64,000 nt of DNA from Hydractinia symbiolongicarpus. Taxonomy: Eukaryota > Cnidaria > Hydrozoa > Anthoathecata > Hydractiniidae. The translations under genes were made by a program, and so were the position numbers. Positions 1 through 9,439 of this stretch are shown piece by piece (the stretch's first letter is position 1; each line of letters opens with the position of its first letter). Where the stretch lies: NCBI RefSeq assembly GCF_029227915.1, contig NC_079877.1, forward strand, positions 10,046,001 through 10,110,000. The letters are read 5' to 3'. Under the pieces are notes generated by a model. It was not told the origin of the DNA, made no database searches, and worked only from the letters and a program-made list of their open reading frames with translations.

Positions 1-170
1 CTAAGCATACTATCAAAACACCTATACATACTACACCCCCTAAGCATACTATCAAAACACCTATACATACTACACCCCCCAACCATACCGAGCATACCAT
101 CATGTGGCAGATATCAAACCACCTCCCAAGCATGCCATACCTACCAAACATACCATTCCCCCTATACATA
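1..170 (+). pseudogene. C-terminal Pro/His/Thr repeat tail of Polinton virion-type protein (fragment)
   Basis: Reading frame 3 from base 3 gives repeats of the type PPKHTIKTPIHT, then PPNHTEHT, and the frame is then lost. The same PPKHT-rich linker precedes a C-terminal membrane anchor in the copies at 10669-11922 and 24951-26205. Here the anchor has been lost or scrambled before 170. Only the linker is present because the window starts inside the gene. The function is unknown; by position it is the partner of the coiled-coil gene that converges on it. Confidence 0.6.
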
Positions 171-1095
171 CTAGTTAATATTAGACCTATTTCTTCTTTC
201 CAACATATAGCACGCAAACCCAGCAGCAGCCGCGATGGCCGTGTAAAGGTGCTTGGCTTCATATTTCACACCGGTTGCCGCTACCTTGAGAAAGAAGGTG
301 ACAACTGTACCAATAATCCCGGGTAATGCAGCACCTGCCTTATCCTTCAATATCACTCTCAAGATCAGCGATTTCCTTATCCCTTTTGATCCCGGCTTTC
401 TGCTTCTTGAGTTCTTCTTTCAAGCTATTCTCTTTTGTTCTGATCTTGTTATCGTACGAGATCATACCCCCCTTCAATTTTTAATGTTATCCTGTAGGTT
501 TTTAATTTCGAGCTTTATCTTTCTCATATCAATGTCCTCGATGACAGCGTCGTGGGTGCCAACGAACAAAGTATCAACAGATCCCTGTACATCATGTGCA
601 AAATTTTGAATACTGTCTATTGTTTTCATCTGGATTATCTCACCCTCCTCCTTCTCTTTACCCCCTCCTTCTCTTCACCCTTATTCAACACAAGTACATC
701 AACTTCATTCATGGGGTTCTGGGCCACTTCCTTACTACCTTTGTTGGGTGTTTGATGCTCATCAAATCCAATGGCCTTTATACGCGTACTACCTAACCTC
801 TCCCTGAGCTCTCCCATAGTTGGAAATGTACCATCCTGCAACGTGACTACTATTTCAGGTAAGGTTTTCTTCCCTGTCACAATCCTTTAAAATATGAGTT
901 GGTCCCCCTCCTCCATCCTTAATCTGTCGTAATGTATCGCATTAGGCACCAGATCAAACGATCCATAAGATTCGTGTAGTGACTATTAACCTGAAAAAGT
1001 ACGGCCCCGGGCGACTCCGTACCCAACCCCAATCGCTTACGTATATCCGACGGTTGTCCCGACGTTGGAGTCCCCGGCGTTCCAGGGAGTTGTTG
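171..1095 (-). pseudogene. Polinton coiled-coil/membrane protein, broken
   Basis: The C-terminal part (171-362) has the recognisable block GAALPGIIGTVV followed by a second hydrophobic stretch, as in the copies at 9440-10662 and 26206-27088. Upstream remnants in other frames match the EIVVTLQDGT region and the N-terminal WNAG/TTVGYT region that ends near 1095. Several frameshifts separate the pieces. The N-terminal end is fused directly to capsid sequence at about 1097, so the usual divergent intergenic region and the first 70 or so capsid codons have been deleted. Product unrecognised; layout is a charged coiled coil followed by C-terminal membrane helices. Confidence 0.6.
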
Positions 1096-1096
1096 T

Positions 1097-2215
1097 GTTT
1101 ACTTTCCCGGCAGTCTCAAACTCTTATTTGACCTGACGCTGACGGGGAAAAACACGAAACGTACCATTGTCAGCAACATTGGCAAAAGTCTTATACGGGA
1201 CTTACGCATTACCCTGAACGGCAACATGGTACACAACATTAGCGATTACAACCCCTTGGCAGTCTACAAGGACCTCTGGCTACCCAAATTCGATCGTGAC
1301 AACAACCTCATCTTGGACGGCATTAATGCAAATGACGGAACCGTCCAGGCCTTACAAGTCAATGCTAGTGATCATGTCGGGACGGATGAAGAAAAGGTAA
1401 TTGTTGCGGCGTATGGTAACACTTTCTGTATACCTTTGAGCAAGTTGTTTGAGTTAGCAAGAGACCTGCCGTTTTATCAGTCGGGACTCCAGGACAAGTT
1501 ACAGTTTGTCAGACATTTCGGTTCTTACAGTGATGTGATCAAAGGTGGAGGGACAGCAGCCCCGGGAAGTACGGCAGCCAAGGCAGCCGATGCTGCGTAC
1601 AAGATTACCAACATCAAGCTGGAGTTTGACAAAATTATTTATGAAGGTCTCGCGAGTGCTATGATGTCCTCGTATAATCGTCTCGCTTTGCCCTATGAAA
1701 GAATCCGGAGATACAAGGTGGTGACCATGAAAAAAGCTGATACCAGTTATAACCTCCTAATCGATACCCCTGCAAAGAGTCTCAAAGGTGTCTTGCTACT
1801 CTTTATAGACCCTGGGAAAGTGAAACCGTATGCTGGAGTCAATGAGGTGTTCTAGAACCCCAAGATTGAGAAGATAAGCGTCATGGTGGAAGGGGAACCC
1901 AATGGGTTATACTCTCATGCCATGCTTCCCAAGAATCATTTCGAACAAGTAGTGAACCTTTTCGGTAGTCATGACTCTAACGTGACCATAGGCCAATTCT
2001 TCAATAAACGGTATGCGCTGTTTTTAGACTTCAGAGCCTCTCCTGGTGATACCTTACACGGTAGTGGTAGACCCGTACAACTTCTGAGTTACGGCATTAG
2101 CCTCCATATGACTAAAAAAACCGACGGAACCGGGTATTTCAGATGCTATGTTTACCTGCTTCAAGACGCACAATTGAACATACCTGATGGTAGGTTTCAC
2201 TCGGTGGAGTACTAA
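1097..2215 (+). pseudogene. MCP: Polinton major capsid protein (double-jelly-roll type), one premature stop
   Basis: This is the longest capsid copy in the window. Coding similarity to the other two copies starts at FPGSLKLLFDLTLTG and runs to the shared C-terminus DGRFHSVEY. The frame is open except for one TAG at 1853-1855, and the two open parts are exactly in phase (starts 1226 and 1883 differ by 657 bases). The start codon and about 70 N-terminal codons are missing, replaced by coiled-coil gene sequence. Assignment to the Polinton capsid rests on size, position before the integrase, and consistent presence in all three copies; the fold itself cannot be seen from sequence. The A and C copies lack the middle of the gene. 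Confidence 0.65.
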
Positions 2216-2224
2216 TAAAACAAC

Positions 2225-2623
2225 ATGGCAACGATTGCTGTCATCGTAGCAGGTGCTGCTATCAACGCATTAGCCTTTAGCGGTACAAACCTCTTGTTTT
2301 CTAAGCTTTTGGGGGCATAACAAGGCCTAGAGGAGACGTCATGACGAGGCCATGGAAAAGCTCCAAGATGCCCAGGCTCAATGGGTACAGCACAGACAGG
2401 CTAAATTGGACTGCTTTAATAAGCAAAGGGAATGGCAAATAAAGGCCGGTAACAGCCTAAGGGAGTTTAAAGAGATATGTACCAGTATTATATAGCTTCA
2501 AACAAAAAGGCGCCGGAATTGTCCGATTTTTACACACCCTCCAAGTAGCAAAAATATGGGGAACTCATGTTCATTGTTGAATCACTTTCCCTGCTAGGCT
2601 TCGTAGCATACAAGTATCTATAA
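2225..2623 (+). pseudogene. Small Polinton membrane protein, broken
   Basis: An ATG at 2225, nine bases after the capsid stop, opens 31 codons with a hydrophobic N-terminus (MATIAVIVAGAAINALAFSG). The reading then continues in another frame with a charged helical region (HDEAMEKLQDAQAQW), a DFYTPSK block, an in-frame TAG, and a hydrophobic C-terminal end (SLSLLGFVAYKYL) that stops at 2621-2623. The layout of membrane helix, charged coil and C-terminal helix is visible. Function unknown; it lies between capsid and integrase and has no counterpart in elements A or C. Confidence 0.5.
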
Positions 2624-2648
2624 GAATGGTTTTTGACATATAGTAAAC

Positions 2649-3658
2649 ATGTCAAAAGCATCACATATTGTTACCGAACAAGAAGCGGAAAAGTTAAGCA
2701 ATATCTACTACATGCCAGAACATCTGTGGACTAGGCGAAAAGCTATCAAGTTGCTCGCTTCAGAAGCTGGTCTATCCAAAAAGAAGGTCACCCACTGGCT
2801 ATCCAGGCAGCTGCTCTGGCTACGACAACATCAAGGGCCCTTAAAATATCGACTACCCTCATTTCATCATTACAAAGCCCAGTCAGATGCATCAGTTTGA
2901 TCTGTTGTATATGCTACATGATAAGCTGTATGGTAGCACCTACAGGTACATCATTACAGGCATTGACGTGGTCTCAAGCTACAAGGTAGCTAGGCCTCTA
3001 CGTACCAAAAAGGCCAGCGAAGTCGCGGACATGATCAAATACATCTACAAAGCAGGACATTTAGGATGCCCTAAAACATTTCAGTGTGAAAATGGTTCTG
3101 AATTCAAGTTAGATGTAACGAAGTTGCTGGAGGACAAGGAGGTCGAAATTAGAGGGCTGCCACAAAATATCACCATACGTTTACGGTCTTTTTTTAGAAT
3201 CGTACAACAAGGTTCTTGCCGAAAGGCTCTTTAAACCTCAAGATGCGCAAGATGTGGTTTCTAACGAGATTAGCAGTATATGGGTGAAAAACCTGTATAC
3301 CATGGTGAAAAGTCTCAATAATACCAAGACTGCCATGATCGGTATGAGGCCCAACAAGGCGATCAAACTCGATGAGGTACCGCTTGCGAAAAGCGATGAA
3401 TACCCAGAGGAAAAACCCTTACCTGACGACGTGTTGTATTTGTATTTGCTACAACCAGGAGAGGAGCACGGTGAATCAAAAAGACATGCAACGGATGCTT
3501 TCTGGAGTAGGAAAATGTATAGGTTGGATAGGGTAGTAGCAGGCAGTTGTGTTTTGTACTATTTAAAAGACGGGCCTTGTTGTAGCTTCGTGTCAGAAGA
3601 GTTGATGCTTATTGCTGAAGATGTTCAGATACCTCCAGAACATGTTAAGGAGTGGTAA
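2649..3658 (+). pseudogene. INT: Polinton rve-family integrase, frameshifted
   Basis: The integrase would join element ends to target DNA. Three overlapping reading segments (2649-2900, 2887-3234, 3254-3658) make one protein with two frameshifts. Visible parts are a helical N-terminal region (YYMPEHLWTRRKAIKLL), the first catalytic Asp in TGIDVVSSYK, the second in FQCENGSEF, and the Glu region ESYNKVLAERLFK. A C-terminal beta-rich domain ends with YYLKDGPCCSFVSEELM, as in other Polinton integrases. The second catalytic Asp is Glu here (CENG instead of CDNG), a likely inactivating change. The start is set by ATG 2649, which lies in the right arm of a TTTTGACAT/ATGTCAAAA inverted repeat. Elements A and C have no integrase. 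Confidence 0.8.
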
Positions 3659-3708
3659 TAGCTCTCGAGTCCAACTGGGGTAGGGTGGCACCCCCATCAC
3701 TCTTGCCG

Positions 3709-3740
3709 ATAATTTTCACTACCCGTAAGAGTAGTGAAAA
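3709..3740. repeat. 12-bp-arm hairpin between integrase and Bro-N genes
   Basis: Arms AATTTTCACTAC and GTAGTGAAAATT pair perfectly around an 8-base loop. It sits in the 123 bp gap where the integrase gene (plus) and the Bro-N gene (minus) converge, so it could be a 3' end or processing signal. No function is proven. Confidence 0.7.
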
Positions 3741-3781
3741 TTGTGTTTGGTTGAGTGTACACCTTGGAGACCGGCGTCTAC

Positions 3782-4525
3782 CTAATTCTCCAGTGCCGGA
3801 ATGCCCAAATCGTACAGGTCATCCTGGGTAAGGTGGATAAGATCAAAATGATTCCTGAAACGTTCTACATGCCCATCCTTTTCAAAACGATTACAGGCGT
3901 GTATGCCATTGGGGTTGTCGATGACAACAATCTCCTCCGCCCCCAAGTAGTTATCATTGAACCATGATCTCTTCTTGCTAATATTGCGTCTCTGAACACG
4001 CGTGCAATAATAGGGAAGATAATGGTATCCGTCGTCATACTGTGAGGTATGTTTACGATTTATAATGATGACGTTGTCTTTCTCGGAGTCCTGGGAATTG
4101 GGTATAGGTCTTTCCCGAAGCTTCGTATTTTCCTGGGTCTATACTTCGAGTTCGTACCCAAGCTCCACAAGTTGTTCATTACTGGAATCAAGATCATTCT
4201 CGAGAATGGCAATGTCTATATTCCTGTCCTATAGACCCTGACGCTGCCCCTTGAGTTCATCCTGTAATTTTTTCACACCTGCCCTGGCCAGCCATTTGAT
4301 GCCCCTTACAGCCTTTGGTTTCCTGGAACGGCGAACGGTCTCTAATGCGCCTTCAAGTGTGACAAAGACGGCATGCCCATTTTCCACCTTTCCAAGTGGG
4401 CCTATGGGATGGGCCCCCCTTTGACCCTACTATTTCAGACTTGGAGATAGGAACGTTGAATGTATCTTCATATTTTTAACATTTTCAATACCCAGGAAAC
4501 TTCCCAAATCGGCGCGTTTAAACAT
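3782..4525 (-). pseudogene. Bro-N domain protein in Polinton B, broken
   Basis: The minus strand from ATG 4525 begins FKRADLGSFLGIENV. A later frame carries GHAVFVTLEGALE and RSRKPKAVRGIKWLARAGV, which looks like the C-terminal half of the Bro-N DNA-binding domain of large DNA viruses and phages. A charged coil region follows, then a C-terminal domain containing FNDNYLGAEEIVVIDNPNG and ending at the TAG at 3782-3784. At least two stops and one frameshift interrupt it. It lies tail to tail with the integrase and upstream of the packaging ATPase. Bro-N proteins are usually regulators or DNA binders; the role in Polintons is not known. Elements A and C lack it. Confidence 0.6.
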
Positions 4526-4732
4526 AGGTTAATCCTGGTTGTTCGACAGGGTCTCGATTGCTCCTGCGTTAAACATAACTTGCGACGACGTCTTTCTATA
4601 TATCAATGCTCAGCCAGAGGTTTTCATCGTGGTCACTCAAGGATTTCCCAAGTTCTTAGATGTTCCAACCTCACGTACAAGCATGCATGCTTTGATTTTT
4701 CAGCTCAGCCTTGATATCATCCCTGTCGGGGA

Positions 4733-5226
4733 TCAATTTGTCTTTTCGTCAATCATGTTCATATCTAAACGCTCGTGGAGGTAGCAGGCAAACAACTGCT
4801 TTTTCTGCCTCCTGAGGCTCTTGGGGAGACCTGTATACGATTGGGTTAAGAGCCACAGGCTGTGCCTCCTTTGCCGCTCTGAAATAGCGAATTCAAGTAG
4901 GGGTTGTTGACGCTTATCGAGGCTCTCGTCAGATATCATGTCGTCGACTATGAAGAAACTCTCCTCACCTGCCAACAATGAGGAAAAATTCGCTATTCAT
5001 TCAAACATCTCATTTCCAGGGTCTATAAAGAACACGTAAATATCCTTCAAGAGCGATAACCTCTATAAATAGGTGGTATGCCACCGAATAGTAGAGCACA
5101 GTATCACTATATTATGATAGTGCTTTTTATACTCATTCTCGAGCAAATCCAGGACACGTTGCATCTTTGCACAACTTATGGTCCTGTGAAGTTTGCTCTA
5201 TGCGGTTCCTTCACAGTATCTATCAT
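4733..5226 (-). pseudogene. ATP: Polinton packaging ATPase, broken
   Basis: This belongs to the A32/FtsK-HerA-type ATPase family that packages DNA into capsids. The C-terminal part (4733-4978) is open and includes the Walker B region SFFIVDD, then RQQPLLEFAISERQ and LLTQSYTGLPKSLR. The N-terminal part is in other frames: the Walker A region is degraded here (FTGP then a stop), compared with GPTDCGKT in element C at 29765-30091. The start ATG 5226 directly follows the TAA of the zinc protein gene (TAAATG). Elements B and C complement each other: B keeps the C-terminal half, C keeps the N-terminal half. Confidence 0.75.
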
Positions 5227-5739
5227 TTATTGATTGCCCCATTTTTTGGAATGGATTTTCGGGTATATCGCAGCGCAGGCAGAACAAATCCAGACACCAC
5301 CATGATTATTCACCAAACACCCACGGCAGGCAGGACAGAGCTTGGTATTTCGAGTCTTATATTGGAGGGGTAGCGGAGGATATGTTATTTTTCCTTGTAG
5401 ACATTGCAGTACCTTGCGGTACTTTTTAACAAGCCTCACCTTCTCCAGGCTGGCGGACTCGGGTGGTGATCCGATTAGTTCAGCGTACTTGGCTATAATA
5501 TTGTATGTGAATAGGGTGTAAAAAAGTAGGTAGTCTTCATCCTGTTTAAACCCTCTAATTTCCCTGTCAATATTAAGAGGATTTACTTCGTACTCAATAT
5601 CACGGTCTTTGCATTTGGCACCCCGCTTTCCTTTCGCTTTATCCAGGCAGCCAATGCAACTCTTCGTTCGACTATTTCCCCTAATCCTGAACTTGTCTAT
5701 GGAAAGAAGGTGTCTGCACTTCGAACATGTCTTTTCCAT
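5227..5739 (-). CDS. Polinton zinc-ribbon protein, 170 aa
   Basis: An open reading frame starts at ATG 5739 with TAAATG context. The N-terminus has a CxxC pair (CSKCRHLLSIDKFRIRGN) and a second pair at CIGC. The middle is helical (EIRGFKQDEDYLLFYTLFTY). The C-terminal end is a second zinc ribbon, CPACRGCLVNNHGGVWICSAC. Its stop TAA abuts the ATPase ATG, so the two look like a translational pair, as in element C (30092-30596 with the ATPase start at 30091). Function unknown; two zinc ribbons suggest nucleic-acid or late-transcription work, which is inference. This is one of the few uninterrupted Polinton frames in the window. Confidence 0.6.
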   Translation of the reverse strand: MEKTCSKCRHLLSIDKFRIRGNSRTKSCIGCLDKAKGKRGAKCKDRDIEYEVNPLNIDREIRGFKQDEDYLLFYTLFTYNIIAKYAELIGSPPESASLEKVRLVKKYRKVLQCLQGKITYPPLPLQYKTRNTKLCPACRGCLVNNHGGVWICSACAAIYPKIHSKKWGNQ

Positions 5740-5744
5740 TTACT

Positions 5745-6139
5745 ATTCCGAGATCTGCCCTCAAATGTTGGTGTAATGCCATAGAAACATCAACAAGCGT
5801 AGGATACCTCCCAGTTTCTATATATTTATAGGGTACCTTGTGATGAATATGTAAGAACTCGCAGTCTTTTCATGTAATACCCTCGGAAAACTGGGATTCA
5901 ATATGAGCCTGCAGATAGCTATGACTTCCTTGTTTTCATGTAGGGGCTTGGGGGAATTATCACCACATTCCTTACATTTGTATCTCCGCTTTGATGGGGC
6001 ATTTTGCGCGATCCTTTGAGGCCTTGTTAGCAGCGAGGCAGGTGATGCATTGTCTTAATATTCGACTATTGCGTTTGATTTTAAACTGGTCCATAGATAA
6101 AAACTGTTTGCACTTCGAACACTTTTTACCCTCCTCCAT
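5745..6139 (-). pseudogene. Zn-finger/HNH-like Polinton protein, broken
   Basis: The ATG at 6139 opens MEEGKKCSKCKQFLSMD with CxxC pairs (CSKC, CITC) and stops after about 45 codons. Other frames continue with RRYKCKECGD and then a region with FLHIHHKVPYKY, which resembles a degenerate HNH active site (HIDHKIPYKY type). Related genes are at 30600-30909, 30926-31707, 29365-29790 and 8040-8432. A perfect 13 bp hairpin lies five bases upstream of the start. HNH assignment is from motif appearance only. Confidence 0.45.
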
Positions 6140-6143
6140 GTTG

Positions 6144-6172
6144 ATTTCTATCTCTCGCAGAGAGATAGAAAT
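6144..6172. promoter_or_regulatory. Perfect 13-bp-arm hairpin upstream of Zn/HNH gene
   Basis: Arms ATTTCTATCTCTC and GAGAGATAGAAAT are separated by GCA, five bases upstream of the minus-strand ATG at 6139. Paralogous genes have hairpins of different sequence at the same place (8438-8468, 29329-29360, 30918-30942, 31716-31738), so pairing rather than sequence appears conserved. Confidence 0.65.
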
Positions 6173-6184
6173 TTTACTAGTCGC

Positions 6185-6403
6185 TCATTTTTGAGGTATC
6201 AAGGATTTCTTATACCGACCCTGCTTGATCGCGTATTCGTCGAACAAGGTCGCTGACGTCATATAGCCAGAGAGCTTCAAGCCGTCCTCTAAGTCAATCT
6301 TTGCCCCAGGCCTAGAAACTCCAAGAGCCTTTTTTGCACCCATGGCTATCAGGCTCGCATACGATACCAGCTTGACTGATTCCCGTAAGGAGTCAATAAC
6401 CAT
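6185..6403 (-). CDS. Small Polinton protein, 72 aa, function unknown
   Basis: An open frame from ATG 6403 to a stop at 6185, with a mildly hydrophobic N-terminal segment (LVSYASLIAMGAKKALG) and a charged C-terminal end. It lies between the Zn/HNH gene and the basic membrane protein gene. I see no counterpart in element C, where that position holds a second Zn/HNH gene. Its start lacks the TAAATG context typical of the element, so it may be a remnant. Confidence 0.3.
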   Translation of the reverse strand: MVIDSLRESVKLVSYASLIAMGAKKALGVSRPGAKIDLEDGLKLSGYMTSATLFDEYAIKQGRYKKSLIPQK

Positions 6404-6531
6404 GGTTTCGTGGGGCTAATGTTGCTATCCATGTGAGCCCTGCTTGTTGCCATTTAATATAGCATTTGGAAAATCAAAATATGTGGCTGAGTATTGCCTT
6501 TTTGAGGCTCTGGATTAGTTGCTGGCTTGTC

Positions 6532-6792
6532 CTAACCTCCACCAAACCTGTACCAAACGCATACTCCTATGGCAAGCACGCCCAAAGTCCCTACGCCGTA
6601 CATGTAGACCGACTGTACGGAACTGGCCCCAGAAGAGGCTTTGACTGTAAGCTCTGCAGTACGATCTTGTTGTTTCATTTCTTCCTTTCTTTTCTTCATC
6701 AGTGCTGCCAACTTGTGTCCTTGCGCCACACGCCTCGGATGCTTTAATGGCTTCGTGACGACTCTATATTCTTCTTTCTGTTCTTCACTCAT
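6532..6792 (-). CDS. Polinton basic protein with C-terminal membrane helix, 86 aa
   Basis: The start ATG 6792 has the context ATAAATG. The N-terminal half is very basic (KPLKHPRRVAQGHKLAALMK, then KKRKEE), followed by a Ser/Ala linker and a membrane helix (YGVGTLGVLAIGVCVWYRFG) close to the C-terminus. The homologue in element C starts at 32100 and is about 76% identical by eye over the first 60 residues. The pattern of basic tail plus single anchor suggests a virion membrane or genome-binding protein; this is inference. Confidence 0.55.
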   Translation of the reverse strand: MSEEQKEEYRVVTKPLKHPRRVAQGHKLAALMKKRKEEMKQQDRTAELTVKASSGASSVQSVYMYGVGTLGVLAIGVCVWYRFGGG

Positions 6793-6827
6793 TTATATTA
6801 TAGCATTCTCAGGGATCTTCCTTAGCA

Positions 6828-7340
6828 TCAGCCTCCTCCTCCTTTTTGGCACTGATATGCCAGGCCGTATGCCCAAACATCAAGAGGGGTTAAGCATTTA
6901 CCCAGCGTGTAGTACACGAGAATACCCAGGTCTGCCATGGCATCTCGGATAACGGGGTCCTCGTTGATTTCCCTGCAAAGACCTTCAATATTGTCGATGT
7001 CCACAAAATTGGCTACCAGAGTAGTATATACATGGACCGCGTGGGTACTTAAAGCTTTCGCTGTCTTTTCCCCCTTCTCTTGGGGCTCTCTATGTACGTT
7101 CTCGGTATGGACTTTGTCGATGGCCTCATCGGGAGCCTTGTCGACAAACCCTTCTGTGCATTTTTTGGGCAGAAAATGCCTCCTTCAGGACCTGGCGTTT
7201 ATTGGGTGGGGCTCTACATGCTCATATTCTGCAGAGGCTGTGTCGAATACTCGTGCAAGATTTGACATTTTCTTTATTGTACGTAGATATCGAAAAAAGC
7301 AAAACGCAATCAAGGCATAGGGTAGAGATTAGGAGGCATA
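6828..7340 (-). pseudogene. Polinton membrane protein, broken
   Basis: Homologue of the protein at 32106-32690. Segments in different frames match it: VFDTASAEYEHVE, LPKKCTEGFVDKAPDEAIDK, EKTAKALSTHAVHVYTTLV, and DAMADLGILVYYTLGKC, before the stop at 6828-6830. The hydrophobic N-terminal helix has a small deletion. It is followed (in gene direction) by the basic membrane protein gene and preceded by the polymerase gene. Function unknown. Confidence 0.5.
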
Positions 7341-7348
7341 TGTCCGTT

Positions 7349-7890
7349 TATTATCGGCCGGACACCAGGCGGTAATGGACACAGGCTAGCGTGGTAATCT
7401 GATCAGGTTGTACAAGCCTTTTGTCGTCTGCCCTGTTAAAGGCTAATTTGTTAACCCTTTGGATGTATATTTGGTGGTTCTTATTCTGAATTAGCACCTG
7501 AATTTTGTATATATCAACGCCTTCCTCCAAGAATCGCCTATAGTCATCGAAAGTGATAGACTTCTTCGTAGCATATCTTTTAACGCCCTTCGCCTTCCTG
7601 TTACCCCCTCTTTTGTAGCTCTCATAGGCATATAGGCCCTCATGGTGATGAACTCAGTCATAACCTTCCCTGCAAGCTCGTCTTTCATGATGCCTACGAC
7701 CTTCTTGTTTTTCCCTATGGGGAGAGGCCCATTATCATCCGGATTATATGCACTTGTGTCAAAACGTTTCTTAACGTCTTTTGCAATATCCCTGTAAAAG
7801 TCTTCTGTGCGGATGTGGTACACAAAGCTGTCCGTATCCATGTAACAGAGCCGCAGTTTGCTACCATAGAGAGGCTGCATATAGTCATAA
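7349..7890 (-). pseudogene. POLB: Polinton DNA polymerase B, C-terminal part (element B)
   Basis: The open segment 7491-7880 carries polymerase motif C intact (LCYMDTDSFVYHI) followed by GPLPIGKNKKVVGIMKDELA, typical of protein-primed family B polymerases of Polintons. Later codons are frameshifted before the stop near 7349. The gene is cut at about 7890, where element A begins, and its N-terminal part lies at 14988-16121. Motifs A and B are absent from both parts, so this polymerase is dead although its motif C is unmutated. Confidence 0.8.
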
Positions 7891-7892
7891 GG

Positions 7893-8000
7893 GGGGAAAT
7901 TGTTGCGTTCCCGTGACGCCTTCTTTTTATCCGGGCAAACTAGGCAACTATCTTTCCATTTATAACACCTTAAATGAATCTAGGGCCAACAATGTTTTAC
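7893..8000 (-). pseudogene. Zn-repeat protein N-terminal remnant
   Basis: The minus strand gives CKTLLALDSFKVL, a stop, NGKIVA and then DKKKASRERN in shifted frames. This matches the N-terminal Zn-repeat module (CKEALALDAFRVLKNGK at 29365). It lies at the broken edge of element A and directly abuts the polymerase fragment of B. Confidence 0.4.
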
Positions 8001-8039
8001 ATATTTAGGGAGCCCCCGGTTCCTTTCGACTGTTTGCTC

Positions 8040-8432
8040 TTCTTGCCTTCCTTGCAGCCATACGTCAATTTCTGATGCTGGCATTACTCTTTACAGCAAG
8101 CTCTCCTTTCTTAATCCTAGCAGATTTGACTGCCCTTGCACTCTTTACACTGAGATCTTATCTTCTCATGTTTACAAAACTGACTGCCCTTGCACTCCTT
8201 GTATTGCAAGGAGTACAAGGGCCCTCACCCTTAAATGGTGAAATATCTGATTTTCTCCACAGTCTTTACACTGCTCACTCCGCCTACCGTGGGGGCATTT
8301 GTTTTTGGCACGCCGCTGTTTCCTTTTATCCAGGCATTGGATGCATGTCTTTGTAGTTTGACCATATCCCAGCACCCTAAATGCATCTAGCAAAAGACTC
8401 TTGTTACCATTTGAGCAGCTCTTGCTTTCCAT
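8040..8432 (-). pseudogene. Zn-repeat protein, truncated (element A)
   Basis: Starts at ATG 8432 with the N-terminal module LLLDAFRVLGYG and CIQCLDKRKQRRAKNKCPHG. One repeat of the type RSEQCKDCG is intact, and the frame is then lost among further CKECKGSQIC-like repeats. A hairpin (CTCGTTTTTG with CAAACACGAG, one mismatch) lies just upstream at 8438-8468. It follows the capsid gene as in element C. The family repeat is C-K-x-C-x-G-S-x-I-C-x-H-x-R-x-R, a likely zinc knuckle array. Confidence 0.55.
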
Positions 8433-8477
8433 ATTGACTCGTTTTTGCCCTTGGAGGACAAACACGAGTTATGGTCA

Positions 8478-9410
8478 CTAATACTCCACAGAGTGATAAC
8501 GGCCATCTAAGTTGTTCAGCTGCGCATCTTGAAGCAAGTACACATAGCACCTGAAATCCCCGGTTCCTTTAGCCTTCAAACTCTTCGCCGGGGTGTCAAT
8601 CTGAAGGTTGTAGCTGGTATCAGCTTTTTTCATGGTCGCCACCTTGATTCTCAGGATCTGTTCATTGGATAACGCTAGTCTTGCACACCTTGACATCATG
8701 GCACTTGCTAGGCCTACATGGCTTACTTTGTCAAACTTTAGATTGATATTGGTATTCTTATATGCTGCATCCGCAGCCTTGGCTACGGTAGACCCTGAGG
8801 CTGCCGTCCCCGCATCTTTGATCACGTCACCGTAAGACGTGAAATGTGGGAAAAATTGGAGGCGGTCATATAAACCCGCTAGATAAAAGGGTAGATCTCT
8901 GGTGAGTTCAAACATCTTGCCGATAGGTATGCAGAAGGTGTTGCCATAGACTGCAACAATGGCCTTCTACTCGTTGGTACTTACATGGTCAGTGGCCTTG
9001 ACTTGAAGAGCCCGGGTGGTCCCGTCGTTGGGGTTGATCGCCTCCAAAATGAGGTTGTTATCCCAGTCAAATTTGGGTAGTCAGAGATCTCGGTAGATCG
9101 CAAAGGTGTCGAAGTCAGATATGTTCCGTACCTCATTTCCTTTCAAAGTATTACGTAAGTCCTGCACCAGGCTTTTGCCAATATTCGACACGATCCCACG
9201 TTTCGTTTTGGTAGCCGTCACCTCCAGGATTGACCCTGGAAAGATAACCTCGTCCTGTCACATGTTGGGGATATCCATGTACAAGTCCTCATTTTGAATG
9301 ATTGTAGAGTGTATGTTAGATATCTGAACACGTTGTTTCCTACCCTTGATACCGAAGAGCTGCTTTGTTTCTTCGTAGGGGTCTAGGGTTATTCCAAATA
9401 CTTTACTCAT
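8478..9410 (-). pseudogene. MCP: Polinton major capsid protein (element A), internal deletion
   Basis: Starts at ATG 9410 (context AATAAAATG) with GITLDPYEETKQLFGIKGRK, so this copy shows the true N-terminus missing from B. Stops and a deletion disrupt the N-terminal half. The segment 8478-8915 is open and contains ELTRDLPFYLAGLYDRLQF. The C-terminal part jumps from IDTPAKSLK to GDFRCYVYLLQDAQL, omitting about 115 residues that are present in B (1097-2215). It ends DGRYHSVEY. The gene diverges from the coiled-coil gene at 9440. Confidence 0.7.
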
Positions 9411-9439
9411 TTTATTCTATAAGGGAAATCTTTAAATAA

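Noticed and set aside
3755-3967. Plus-strand 70-codon open frame
   Set aside because: It lies opposite the C-terminal domain of the Bro-N gene, whose minus-strand reading joins a longer recognisable protein.
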